A stretch of 64,000 nt of DNA from an uncultured Prevotellaceae bacterium (lineage in GTDB: Bacteria > Bacteroidota > Bacteroidia > Bacteroidales > Bacteroidaceae): positions 218,253-282,252 of the forward strand of contig ONDM01000003.1 in NCBI GenBank assembly GCA_900316585.1. The letters run 5' to 3'. Positions 45,250 through 53,753 of this stretch are shown piece by piece; within the stretch, counting starts at the first letter, position 1, and each line of letters begins with the position of its first letter. Made by a program: the position numbers and the translations under genes. The notes under the pieces are model-generated. The model saw nothing but the letters and a program-made list of their open reading frames with translations. It was not told where the DNA came from and ran no database searches.

Positions 45250-46435
45250 ACTCCGCGAACACTTTTCTGATGTGTTCTACATCTGGCGGCACGAATTAGT
45301 GAAAGTCTTCAAGGACGAGGGTGTGCTCATCTTCCTCGTTCTCGTGCCTTTGGGTTACCCGCTGCTCTACTCGTGGATTTACAACAATGAGAAGTATCTC
45401 GAGACGCCAGTGGCGGTAGTAGATTTGTCGCACTCAGCCCTTTCGCGCCAGTTCATCAAAGACTGCGATGCCACCCCTGATGTAGAGGTGAAATACCATG
45501 CCGACAACCTCGATGAAGCCCGCTCGCTTGTCAGCCGGCAGCTGGTCAAAGGCATCTATCTCATCCCATCCGACTTTGCCGATTGCATCAACCGTGGGGA
45601 GCAGGCCACCGTCAGTGTCTATTGCGATATGAGCCTGATGCTGGCCTATAAGAACGTGTATCAGACCGCCATGGTCGAGGCGACACGGCTCGGTGCAGGA
45701 CTGAGGATTAAGCGGAGCACCAACTACAACAAGCGTGAGGAGGCCATCACCGCCCAGCCGCTTGCCGTCACCGAGGTGGCGATGTATAACCCCTCAGGCG
45801 GCTATGGCTCTTGTGTACTGCCTGCCGTGCTTATGATTCTGTTGCAGCAGGCACTGGCCCTTGGTATTGGTATGGCTGCCGGTACTTCCCGTGAGCGTAA
45901 CCGCAACGGCCAGCTCATCCCCGATGACAATCCGCACTACCGTGGTGCCTACCGCATCGTCTGGGGCAAGGCCCTCTGCTATGGCATGTTGGGAGCCGTG
46001 GCTGCTGCCTACCTCTCCATGGCCGTACCCGCTATGTTCTCCTTCCCGCAGTTGGCCGACGGGTGGACATTGTTCTGGCTGTTGCTGCCCTATACCATGG
46101 CCTGCATCTTCTTTGGAATGAGTGTATCTTGCCTGGCACGTTACCGCGAAAATGTCATGCTCTTTATGGTCTTCATCTCCGTGCCGCTGCTCTTCCTCAC
46201 GGGAGTGTCTTGGCCGCAGTCCAGCATACCAGGTTACTGGCAAGGCGTATCGTGGCTCTTCCCCAGCACCTTCGGCGTACGTGCCTTCATTCGGGCCAAC
46301 TCCATGGGTGCCTCTGTCAGCCAGATACTGCCCGAAATCCGCATTCTATGGATTCAGGCAGCCGCCTACCTCGGCATGGCCAGCCTCGTCTATCGCTATC
46401 AGTTCCGTCTGATGCGAAAGTACGCAAAGGATTAA
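45233..46435 (+). CDS. ABC-2 type permease (paralogue 2)
   Basis: The 400-residue permease has the same plan as its neighbour: VLIFLVLVPLGYPLLYSWIY, then the periplasmic VAVVDLSHSALSRQFIKDC, then a polytopic C-terminal half. The pair would form the transmembrane heterodimer of an ABC-2/MFP efflux pump whose ATPase is encoded elsewhere or is absent. It is the last gene of the TolC operon; a strong hairpin follows. Confidence 0.9.
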   Translation: MSIYHKLREHFSDVFYIWRHELVKVFKDEGVLIFLVLVPLGYPLLYSWIYNNEKYLETPVAVVDLSHSALSRQFIKDCDATPDVEVKYHADNLDEARSLVSRQLVKGIYLIPSDFADCINRGEQATVSVYCDMSLMLAYKNVYQTAMVEATRLGAGLRIKRSTNYNKREEAITAQPLAVTEVAMYNPSGGYGSCVLPAVLMILLQQALALGIGMAAGTSRERNRNGQLIPDDNPHYRGAYRIVWGKALCYGMLGAVAAAYLSMAVPAMFSFPQLADGWTLFWLLLPYTMACIFFGMSVSCLARYRENVMLFMVFISVPLLFLTGVSWPQSSIPGYWQGVSWLFPSTFGVRAFIRANSMGASVSQILPEIRILWIQAAAYLGMASLVYRYQFRLMRKYAKD

Positions 46436-46458
46436 TGTTTTCTCCCCAATATGAATAA

Positions 46459-46484
46459 AGGCAGCACCTCGAAAGGTGCTGCCA
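46459..46484. terminator. Strong hairpin between convergent genes
   Basis: A perfect 10-bp stem GGCAGCACCT / AGGTGCTGCC (46460-46469, 46474-46483) with a CGAA tetraloop lies between two convergent genes. The T-tail is weak on the plus strand and short (TTTATTC) on the minus strand. Confidence 0.7.
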
Positions 46485-46531
46485 GGGAGAAAATATAAAA
46501 TATAGCGTCATCCCGACGCGGGGTTATCTTA

Positions 46532-47029
46532 TCAGAAGAACGGATTGAACAGCAGGGTGTACCCGGTGATGTTAGTGCCCGGCACCGTGTAGTGAATTAG
46601 GTTGAACAGACTCATCTCACCATCCTTGCGGTAGGTATCCATCGTCTCACTGCTGTCGGTCTTTACATACTCTAATTCTTCCATTTCCTTAATAAGTTCA
46701 TCGCGGTTGGCTATAGTGAACACATCCACAGAGATGGCTCCATCGTCGGAAGCGTAATTCACGGTGCTGCCGGTGTTCACATTGTTCACAGCGGTTACCA
46801 GGTTAGATCCGTTCAGGACGCAGTCCTTTACAAAACATTTGGCAATCAAGGATTTTCCACCACGGCTCTTGTAGCCCTTTGCCTCAGTGGCCTTTTTTAC
46901 GTTGTCAAAGTTGTTTTCCTTGGCCAGCTCCATTAGTTCCTTCACCGTCATGATGCTGTTTTCTGCCAACTGTGCCTTGGCCACCAGGCAGCAGACCAAC
47001 AAAGAAAATATTAATACAATCTTTTTCAT
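46532..47029 (-). CDS. Small secreted protein of unknown function
   Basis: The 165-residue protein has a clear signal peptide (MKKIVLIFSLLVCCLVAKAQ) and a mature domain with about 60 polar residues in a helical-looking opening (MTVKELMELAKENNFDNVKKATEAKGY) followed by beta-rich sequence ending in LLFNPFF. Two Cys (KCFVKDC) could form a disulphide. I do not recognise the family. It is divergent from the PqqD-nucleotidyltransferase gene and its promoter carries the TTAGGGG-17-(-7) arrangement, so it may belong to the same regulon as protein A and the NusG-like gene. Confidence 0.75.
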   Translation of the reverse strand: MKKIVLIFSLLVCCLVAKAQLAENSIMTVKELMELAKENNFDNVKKATEAKGYKSRGGKSLIAKCFVKDCVLNGSNLVTAVNNVNTGSTVNYASDDGAISVDVFTIANRDELIKEMEELEYVKTDSSETMDTYRKDGEMSLFNLIHYTVPGTNITGYTLLFNPFF

Positions 47030-47056
47030 TTCTACTTCTTTTAAAAGTTTCTAGGG

Positions 47057-47114
47057 TAAAGTTAGCCACTTTTCATCATATCCCCTAATTATTACGTTTT
47101 TTTTTATAAATTTG
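47057..47114. promoter_or_regulatory. Divergent promoter region with TTAGGGG element
   Basis: Minus strand: TTAGGGG (plus 47082-47088), 17 nt, then TAACTTTA (47057-47064), with AAAAGT / ACTTTT as an inverted repeat around it. Plus strand: TAAATTTG at 47107-47114 for the gene at 47133. The TTAGGGG site falls at the -33 position of both, so one regulator could control both directions. Confidence 0.5.
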
Positions 47115-47132
47115 TGCCCAAATTAGGAAATT

Positions 47133-48506
47133 ATGAGGCTGAAAGGCAATTTTGAAATCCAGGAGCAGGGCGGCAAGCTTTTTCTGGTGAAAAGAAAGGA
47201 AGACACCGGCAAACTTGTGAAGCTGGGCATGGCAAGTGAGTCCCTGGCGTGGCTTTTGGGACAGTTGAAGGGGAAGGAATTTGAGGTGCAGGAGATCTCC
47301 TCCTTGCTTCAGAGGCAGTACGAAGTGAAGGCTGAGCAGGCTGATGCCGAGGCACTCCTGCTGACAGTGAACTGGCGCAGGATTCGCATGCTGGAGGGCA
47401 ACCTAGGCTCTGCGGAGAAAGTGAAACAGGCCATGCTTTTCCTGCTCAAGGGAGCACTGTGGGGCAAGGCCACTCTTCCAAAGGACATTTTCCCGCTCAC
47501 GGTTCAAGAGTGGATCAGTGTCTATATCATGGCTGGTATGCAGGCGGTGATAGGTACGGCCTTCGACGGGCTGTCCATTCTTCCTAAGGAGTTCCTGCCA
47601 CCACCCGTTCTCTTGGCTTATTGGAGAAAGGGTGTGGCCCAGACCGAGCGGACCAATGTGCTGGCCGATGCTGCCATCTACAACCTGCAGAAGTTCTTTG
47701 CCGAAGGCGACCTGCCTATCATGGTGCTGAAAGGGCAGGGTATCGGTTCGTTCTACCGCCGGCCTTTCTTCCGGCAGTGTGGAGACATCGACCTGTATTT
47801 CGGAAGCATGGAAGCAGCCGAAAGGGCTGCCGACTATGCAGAGTCTAAAGGTATGAAGGTTAGTCGGGGAATGGACAGTGATTCCAACTTCGGGTTCCAG
47901 GGAATTTTCATCGAGATTCACAGCCGTATAGTGGAGCAGCATAATTTCTTCACCCGCAAGTACCTGCGCAAGCTGGAGGCCGAGGCGTTCACTAAAGGTC
48001 ATACGGTGACACGCGACAAGGTGAGCTTCCAGATTCCGCCCGCTGAAATGAACCACCTGTTGCAGTCCACCCATATCTTGAAACATCTTTTGAATGAAGG
48101 AATAGGGTTGCGTCAGCTCTGCGATGCCGCCATCTCGTTGCATACCTTGAAAGACCAGACCGATGCTAAGGAACTGGTCCGTATCCTAAAAAAGTGCGAT
48201 GTGTACCGCTGGTCCAAGCTGCTCTATGCCTTGCTGGTGAAATACCTGGACCTGCCGGCAGAAGATTTACCTGTGCAGACAACGGAGAATCCTGATGCCT
48301 TGATGGAAGAAATCTGGACCACAGGCAACTTTGGTGTCATGGACGAAAGGTGGGGTACCCGTCCAGAAGGAGAATGGAAGGGCAGGATGCACACGGCACG
48401 GCGTATCTTCAACAAGATGTGGCGGTTTGGCAAGTATGCCAAGCTGGAAGTGGTGAGCTGGGCATGGCAACTTTCCGTGGCTCCTTTCATCAAGCCTCGG
48501 AAGTAG
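47133..48506 (+). CDS. PqqD-like domain fused to family 5 nucleotidyltransferase
   Basis: The first 85 residues (MRLKGNFEIQEQGGKLFLV ... SLAWLLGQLKGKEFEVQEISSLL) have the winged-helix pattern of PqqD-like RiPP recognition elements. The remainder fits the NTase_5 family seen in peptide clusters, with MVLKGQGIGSFY, FRQCGDIDLYFGS (D-x-D metal ligands) and MNHLLQSTHILKHLL. Together it could bind a leader peptide and nucleotidylate or otherwise modify it. The fused form is less common than separate genes. Its end overlaps the convergent radical SAM gene by 17 nt. Confidence 0.7.
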   Translation: MRLKGNFEIQEQGGKLFLVKRKEDTGKLVKLGMASESLAWLLGQLKGKEFEVQEISSLLQRQYEVKAEQADAEALLLTVNWRRIRMLEGNLGSAEKVKQAMLFLLKGALWGKATLPKDIFPLTVQEWISVYIMAGMQAVIGTAFDGLSILPKEFLPPPVLLAYWRKGVAQTERTNVLADAAIYNLQKFFAEGDLPIMVLKGQGIGSFYRRPFFRQCGDIDLYFGSMEAAERAADYAESKGMKVSRGMDSDSNFGFQGIFIEIHSRIVEQHNFFTRKYLRKLEAEAFTKGHTVTRDKVSFQIPPAEMNHLLQSTHILKHLLNEGIGLRQLCDAAISLHTLKDQTDAKELVRILKKCDVYRWSKLLYALLVKYLDLPAEDLPVQTTENPDALMEEIWTTGNFGVMDERWGTRPEGEWKGRMHTARRIFNKMWRFGKYAKLEVVSWAWQLSVAPFIKPRK

Positions 48507-49602
48507 CCGCAATTTTCATTAGTCTCAGGAGTTCCTCGGTCATCTCACAGAGGTAGGTGGGTTTTGTGTGGAAGTTGCCCGTTTCATAGAAATTGGCTGC
48601 CGCGCACTTACCGCACAAGTGGCGCAGCTTGCAGGCATTGCACTCTGCACAGATCTGGATTCCCTTTGTCTTCTCCACAATCTGTTCCCAACCCTTCTTG
48701 AATCCTATCTCGAAGACAGGAACCCAAGGCTCTTTCATAATGATGCAAGGCTGCAGGTGCCCTTGCCAGTTCACGATGAAGGCACACTTACCGGCATGGC
48801 AGGTCATACCACCCGGTTCCAGCTTTCCTTCCTCAGTCTGTTCCACCATCGCCAGTTTCATTTGGGCATAGGCACGCTTTTCCTCTGCGGTCTTGCCGTG
48901 GCCAACAATGGTCATTGTGGCCTGGGCTGCTTCCTTCGGTGTCACCCTGCTCTCATATAGATAGTCTCTTTTCCGTTCCCGGGTAGCTGGGAACATATAG
49001 GCTGCGGGCGTCATGGGAACTTCCAACTCATCAGCTATCCGGAAGAGCTCTTCCGTATCCTTGAAATTCTCCTTGGCCAAACTTCCGTTGAGCTTCACAT
49101 CTACCTTCCGTTCCCGTAGCAGCTTGATACCCTTTATAGCCTTGTCGAAACCATGAGGCAAGTGGCAGAGTCGCTCGTAGGTCTCGTTGTCCTTTCCATA
49201 GAGGGTGATGTTTATCCGACGGGGTGGGAACTGGGCGAAGAAGTCGGCCCAATTCTCGTCTATCAGGGTGCCGTTCGTATTGATGGTGACGATGATGCCC
49301 TGGCTGCGGATGAAAGAGTACAGTTCCTTGAAATCAGGATACAACAACGGCTCTCCACCGGTCAGCTGCAGGAAGAGCACCCCTTCATGGGCTATTTCCT
49401 GTACCACCTGCTTCCATTCATCCAGGGTACGCAGACGGCCTTGCTGTTTCATCTCCTCCGGGCTCAGGCGCACGAAGCACATATCGCAGTTCATGTTACA
49501 CAACGGCAGCAGCTCCAGGTTTCCGTAGATGGGCCGTTCCGCTTTTGAAGCCTTGAGGAAGAGAGCTTTCTCAAGACTGGTTGCATCGCTTGTTATATCC
49601 AT
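48490..49602 (-). CDS. Radical SAM/SPASM peptide-modifying enzyme
   Basis: C35-x3-C39-x2-C42 in LLPLCNMNCDMCFVRL binds the SAM-cleaving 4Fe-4S cluster; QLTGGEPLLYPDF and INTNGTLID are standard barrel motifs. The C-terminal part from about residue 265 has HAGKCAFIVNWQGHLQPC and CAECNACKLRHLCGKC, a SPASM domain with up to two extra clusters. SPASM enzymes typically modify ribosomal peptides, forming thioether or C-C links. The gene follows protein C on the same strand after a hairpin terminator, so C is the likely substrate; the Cys-rich N-termini of A-C fit. Confidence 0.88.
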   Translation of the reverse strand: MDITSDATSLEKALFLKASKAERPIYGNLELLPLCNMNCDMCFVRLSPEEMKQQGRLRTLDEWKQVVQEIAHEGVLFLQLTGGEPLLYPDFKELYSFIRSQGIIVTINTNGTLIDENWADFFAQFPPRRINITLYGKDNETYERLCHLPHGFDKAIKGIKLLRERKVDVKLNGSLAKENFKDTEELFRIADELEVPMTPAAYMFPATRERKRDYLYESRVTPKEAAQATMTIVGHGKTAEEKRAYAQMKLAMVEQTEEGKLEPGGMTCHAGKCAFIVNWQGHLQPCIIMKEPWVPVFEIGFKKGWEQIVEKTKGIQICAECNACKLRHLCGKCAAANFYETGNFHTKPTYLCEMTEELLRLMKIAATSEA

Positions 49603-49624
49603 TTTCTATTCTTTTTTTAACTAT

Positions 49625-49647
49625 AAAAGCCGGATTTCCCGGCTTTT
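49625..49647 (-). terminator. Hairpin between precursor-like gene C and radical SAM gene
   Basis: AAAAGCCGG (49625-49633) and CCGGCTTTT (49639-49647) form a perfect 9-bp stem. On the minus strand the tail is TATAGTTAAAAAAAG, a weak T-tail, so partial termination is likely: high level of C, lower level of the enzyme, as in many precursor-enzyme operons. Confidence 0.75.
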
Positions 49648-49668
49648 ATTATGTTGTTTGTATTCCTT

Positions 49669-50073
49669 TTAGGAATGCATTGGGCGTCCATCTTCCAAAT
49701 AATCGAATGATGTAATTGTACATTTACCCCTGTGATTATAAGTGTGATTTTCATAGATATTAGTCCATGTCGTATTATCACATCCTTCATCTTTCCAAGA
49801 TTCTACATCTTCCAATCCACAAGGAACATTGATGTCCTGAATATCCATTGTCAGCTTGATCGTTCCGTTCGGATTCATTTCATTAGCTTTGCCTGATAGG
49901 ACTCCCTTTTCATAGGAAATGGTGAATATAGTGTTATGACATGGATATCCATGTTCTACATTCGTTATCTCACACGCTAATGTTCCTGTAGCAGTAAAGC
50001 AAGCTGCACAATACTCATTAGGCATAAATCTCTCAAATACCAATACTGGCTTTACATAAATTTTCTTCTCCAT
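49669..50073 (-). CDS. MEKKIYxKP-family precursor-like protein C
   Basis: Start is set at 50073 because this ATG begins the shared leader (MEKKIYVKPVLVFERFMPN then EYCAAC); the longer frame to 50178 runs into the promoter. The 134-residue protein has no signal peptide, a Cys pair at 22/25 and about five further Cys, and a polar Thr/Asn-rich remainder unlike A or B. It is flanked by an ABC exporter and a radical SAM enzyme, the most cluster-like setting of the three. A modified, exported peptide or small protein is inferred. Confidence 0.65.
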   Translation of the reverse strand: MEKKIYVKPVLVFERFMPNEYCAACFTATGTLACEITNVEHGYPCHNTIFTISYEKGVLSGKANEMNPNGTIKLTMDIQDINVPCGLEDVESWKDEGCDNTTWTNIYENHTYNHRGKCTITSFDYLEDGRPMHS

Positions 50074-50121
50074 ATATGTTGTCTTTAAAATATTAATTTT
50101 CTCTCCGCTTTTTACGTCGTG

Positions 50122-50129
50122 CAAAATTA
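50122..50129 (-). promoter_or_regulatory. -7 promoter box for protein C
   Basis: On the minus strand TAATTTTG fits TAnnTTTG about 49 nt before the ATG. This promoter lacks the TTAGGGG element of A and B, so C is probably regulated differently. Confidence 0.5.
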
Positions 50130-50196
50130 CGGATAAGTATGCCAAATAGATTTTGGCAACTATTATATTTAACAACATTTAACGGAGCGGATTTCT

Positions 50197-51987
50197 TTAG
50201 AAATCCATTGCCATTTTACTTGATTCTTCCTCGTTCAGTTCGGTCACATGCGTCTGCATCACGCGGTAAACCCGCTGGCACAGGTTCAGCACGGTAGGAC
50301 GGTGGGTGGTCACAATACAGGTCTTGTTCGGTCGCTGCTGCACGATGTTCTTCAGCACCTTTCGCTCCGTGGTGATGTCCAGGGCGCTGGTAGCTTCATC
50401 CAGCAGCATGATAGGCGCGTCGCGCAGCACGGCACGTGCAATGGCGATACGCTGTATCTGTCCCTCGGAGAATCCACGGCCTCGTTCACCCATCTTGGAA
50501 TTGAACGTGTCGGGCAGTTTCTCCACAAAGTCCCAGGCACAGGCTATCTGCAGGGCTTCTATGATTTCCTGGTCCGTCGCATTTTCCTTGGCCATCCGCA
50601 GGTTTTCGGCAATGGTACCGGAAAGGATGGTGTTTCCCTGTGGTACGTAGGAGAACAGGTGACGGGTGTCGGCGTTCATCTCCACCTCCGTGCCGTCGCT
50701 GGCTACCAGGGAAGCCACGCCCGACTCCGGATGAATCAGACCTAAAATCAGACGGATCATGGTAGTCTTTCCCTCACCCGAAGGACCTACCAGGGCCACA
50801 ATCTCACCTGGATGAGCCTCAAAGTCGGAGTTGGTAATCACCTTGTTGTTCTCCACATAGGCAAAGTCCACGCTATTCATTTTCACGGTGAATCCCTCGT
50901 CTATGTAGCGGTCCAGCTCATGGCTGGCAGGGATATGCTTCTCCTTGGGTAGTTCTACCAGTTCCCGTACACGATGTGCCGCGATGGAACTGTTCAGGAA
51001 CCCCGGTATGATACCTATCAGTCCGCTGAAGGCACCTGCCAGCTGTGCACGCTGCTGCAAAAAGAGTGTCATGGTACCGTAGGTAATCTGGTGGGTCCAG
51101 AGCAGCCACAGACAGTAGCCGAAGACCGTAAATCCGATGAGCATACCCACAATGGAGAAATACACGTTGGTCTTGATGGTGAACCAGTTGTATTCCAGCT
51201 GCATATCCTTGAATTTCTTCTGCCACCAGCGCAGCTTGTTGCTGTACTGGTCGGCCACGCCGAAGGATTTAATCGTATCGAAGTTATAAAAAGTCTCTAC
51301 TTCGAAAGCCATGACCTCTGAGCTCATGGCCCGGACCTTCTTACCGTATTCCCGTTGTTTCTTGATGACGAACTTGCTGGCTATCAAGGTAAAAGGCGCA
51401 CTCATAAAGGCAAAAAGCGCCATCACTGGATTGTAGTACCAGATAACACAGAAGGTAGCGATGAACTGGTAGATCGTGATGACGATAGAAGGCAGCCAGC
51501 TGATGGCATTGCCGCTCACGGAGCCGATATCCCCCGTAAAACGGTTCAGTACGTCACCGTTGCTGAACTTGCTGATTTCCCTCCAGTCCGCATCAATGAT
51601 CTTGTCGAAGATATCCCCCTGGATATCGTTGTTGATGAAGATACCCAGTTTCAGCGTCAGACGCCCCAGGTAGTTGCCTATTACTAGGCTGAAGAGGCTA
51701 CTGCCCACACCCATGACAATCAGTACCCACAGTTTGTCGGTCTGGTAGCCGGTCACGATATCAATCAGGTATTTTCCTATAATACTGCTCACCAGTCCCA
51801 GTGAGGTAGAGATGATACCTAATACGATATAGAAGGCAATCGCCTTTTTGTAGCGCACGCTGTAGGTGAAGATCCATTTCCAGTCGTCCACAATCTCCCC
51901 GAAGGTGCCTTCTTTCCATCTGCGCTTCAGTTCACTGAGCGACTGAAAGGCGGTATCTCTTTCTTTGGTTGCAAATTCTTCTGCCAT
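50197..51987 (-). CDS. ABC exporter, half-transporter with fused ATPase
   Basis: The 596-residue protein has six membrane segments (residues about 45-320) and an ATPase domain with Walker A VGPSGEGKTTM near residue 400, signature FSEGQIQRIAIARA and Walker B IMLLDEATSALD. There is no N-terminal C39 peptidase. Directly downstream lies precursor-like gene C; directly upstream (11 nt) is the phosphoglycosyl transferase gene. It could export the peptide, or act as an MsbA/PglK-type flippase for a lipid-linked glycan. The neighbours support both; I slightly favour peptide export. Confidence 0.85.
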   Translation of the reverse strand: MAEEFATKERDTAFQSLSELKRRWKEGTFGEIVDDWKWIFTYSVRYKKAIAFYIVLGIISTSLGLVSSIIGKYLIDIVTGYQTDKLWVLIVMGVGSSLFSLVIGNYLGRLTLKLGIFINNDIQGDIFDKIIDADWREISKFSNGDVLNRFTGDIGSVSGNAISWLPSIVITIYQFIATFCVIWYYNPVMALFAFMSAPFTLIASKFVIKKQREYGKKVRAMSSEVMAFEVETFYNFDTIKSFGVADQYSNKLRWWQKKFKDMQLEYNWFTIKTNVYFSIVGMLIGFTVFGYCLWLLWTHQITYGTMTLFLQQRAQLAGAFSGLIGIIPGFLNSSIAAHRVRELVELPKEKHIPASHELDRYIDEGFTVKMNSVDFAYVENNKVITNSDFEAHPGEIVALVGPSGEGKTTMIRLILGLIHPESGVASLVASDGTEVEMNADTRHLFSYVPQGNTILSGTIAENLRMAKENATDQEIIEALQIACAWDFVEKLPDTFNSKMGERGRGFSEGQIQRIAIARAVLRDAPIMLLDEATSALDITTERKVLKNIVQQRPNKTCIVTTHRPTVLNLCQRVYRVMQTHVTELNEEESSKMAMDF

Positions 51988-51998
51988 GTTTTTATCTG

Positions 51999-52613
51999 TT
52001 AGTTGTGGCCGTTGAAAGGTTCCATGGTAGCCATGCCCTCATGGCTTATTCCCTCCCGTACAAAGACCTTCTTGATAGTCAGGAAGATAATCTTCAGGTC
52101 CAGCAGGAAAGAGAGGTGGTCAACGTACCACACATCGTATTCAAATTTCTGTTTCCAGGAGATGGAGTTGCGTCCATTCACCTGTGCCCACCCGGTGATT
52201 CCAGGCCTTACCTCATGCCTTCGCGCCTGTTGTGGGGAGTAGAGTGGGAGATACTGCACCAGCAGGGGGCGTGGCCCTATCAGTGCCATGTCACCCTTTA
52301 TCACGTTAATCAGCTGGGGCAGCTCATCAATGGAGGTAGAGCGCACGAACTTGCCCATCTGCGTCAGGCGCACCTCATCGGGCAGGAGGTTGCCCTCGGC
52401 ATCCTTCTCATCGGTCATGGTTTTGAACTTGATGACCTTGAAAATCTTCCCGTTCTTGCCCGGTCGGGGCTGTAGGAAGAACACACCGGCTCCCTTGTTG
52501 GCAAAGTACAGGATGATGCTGACCGGAATCAGGATAATCAGACTCACCGTGAAGGCACAGAGGGCTATCACGAAGTCCAGGACCCGTTTGAGGCAGTTGG
52601 CATAGATCTTCAT
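51999..52613 (-). CDS. PglC/WcaJ-like phosphoglycosyl transferase
   Basis: One N-terminal re-entrant or membrane helix ([26 protein letters not shown]) precedes the monotopic PGT core: [41 protein letters not shown] and [13 protein letters not shown]. These enzymes transfer sugar-1-phosphate to undecaprenyl phosphate, the first step of glycan assembly. With the acetyltransferase, GT4 and glf genes upstream it forms a compact initiation set. It may prime the repeat unit for the cluster at 1-15 kb, which shows no such enzyme in the window. Confidence 0.93.
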   Translation of the reverse strand: MKIYANCLKRVLDFVIALCAFTVSLIILIPVSIILYFANKGAGVFFLQPRPGKNGKIFKVIKFKTMTDEKDAEGNLLPDEVRLTQMGKFVRSTSIDELPQLINVIKGDMALIGPRPLLVQYLPLYSPQQARRHEVRPGITGWAQVNGRNSISWKQKFEYDVWYVDHLSFLLDLKIIFLTIKKVFVREGISHEGMATMEPFNGHN

Positions 52614-52619
52614 AAGTTC

Positions 52620-53753
52620 TTATTCTAGGCTGGCATAGAACGCTTTCAGTTCTTTCCAGAATGCTTGTTGGTCATAGCGTGAGCCGATGGACTCCCGGGC
52701 ATTCGATGCCATCTCGTCCCAGCGTTCCGGCTCATTCACGGTCTCTCTCATCACGGTATAGAGCGCTTCCTCGCTTTTGCTTGGAATGATGACACCATTC
52801 TTCCCCTGCAGGATGATTTCATTGCTGCCGTTGATGTCGGTCGCAATGCAAGGCAGCCCCATGGCACCCGCTTGCATCAGCACGTTGGGGAATCCCTCCC
52901 GGTAACTAGGGAGAACAAAGATGTCGCTGGCAGCCAGGAAAGGCCGTACATTACTCTGCCATCCGGCAGCTTCTATAGCAGGATGGCTCTCTATCTTCTT
53001 CCTCGTCTCAGGAGTGACAGGGTCCAGTTCCTCTTCAAACGGTCCCACCAGCAGTAGTCTTATTTTCTGGTTCTCCTTGTACAGCCGGTCGAAGGCAGCC
53101 ACCAGCTCATTGATACCCTTGTCGCCCACGATGCGCCCCACGAAACAGTAGGTGGTCACGCCGGGTTTCCGGTATTTCTCTGCCTCCTGCATCACCTCTT
53201 CGGTGCGCTGGAAGTAAGCCATGTCAATGCCGTTGACATTCCCATTGCCGATAATCTGCATCGGTTTGCGGCAGATGTGGTACTGCTCCAGGTCCCGCTT
53301 CACCCCCTGACCTTCAGGGTTCACCAGGGTAGCGCAGCTGCAGGTCAGCCTGTCGGTGAACATCAGGATTTTCCGTTTCAGTCCTGTGGCAGTAGGGAAG
53401 ACCAGTCCGGTGAACGTATGAATGCGTACCGGCACGCCGCACAGCTTGGCAGCCATCATGCTCACCAGCCCAGCCTTGGGCGTGAGCGAATGGACCATCC
53501 AGGGTTTCTCTTTCCGGATGAGCCGAATCATGGCCACGAGCGACTTGAAATCCTTCCATAGGGAGATGCGCCGTTCCATGGGTAGTTCTATTGTCCTTAC
53601 CCCCTCACGCTGAGCCACCTCTTCCAAATCTTTGCCCGGAGAAGATACAGCTACCAACTCATACACTTCATTGATCATGCGGAGTTGTCCTTTCAGCACC
53701 AGGTTCAGCGACATGGGAACTGTACTGATACGCAGTATTTTCTTTTTTGTCAT
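52620..53753 (-). CDS. Family 4 glycosyltransferase (PglA-like)
   Basis: The 377-residue GT-B enzyme has VHSLTPKAGLVSMMAAKLCGVPVRIHTFTG in the acceptor half and RIVGDKGINELVAAFDRL, LLVGPFEEELDP, FVLPSYREGFPNVLMQAGAMGLPCIATDI (donor-site E-x7 segment) in the donor half. It is 6 nt before the phosphoglycosyl transferase gene and overlaps glf by 4 nt. It likely adds the second sugar to the lipid carrier. Confidence 0.92.
   Translation of the reverse strand: MTKKKILRISTVPMSLNLVLKGQLRMINEVYELVAVSSPGKDLEEVAQREGVRTIELPMERRISLWKDFKSLVAMIRLIRKEKPWMVHSLTPKAGLVSMMAAKLCGVPVRIHTFTGLVFPTATGLKRKILMFTDRLTCSCATLVNPEGQGVKRDLEQYHICRKPMQIIGNGNVNGIDMAYFQRTEEVMQEAEKYRKPGVTTYCFVGRIVGDKGINELVAAFDRLYKENQKIRLLLVGPFEEELDPVTPETRKKIESHPAIEAAGWQSNVRPFLAASDIFVLPSYREGFPNVLMQAGAMGLPCIATDINGSNEIILQGKNGVIIPSKSEEALYTVMRETVNEPERWDEMASNARESIGSRYDQQAFWKELKAFYASLE

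Noticed and set aside
50197..51987. Bacteriocin exporter with C39 peptidase
   Set aside because: The N-terminus has no peptidase domain, and none of the three leaders has a double-glycine site.
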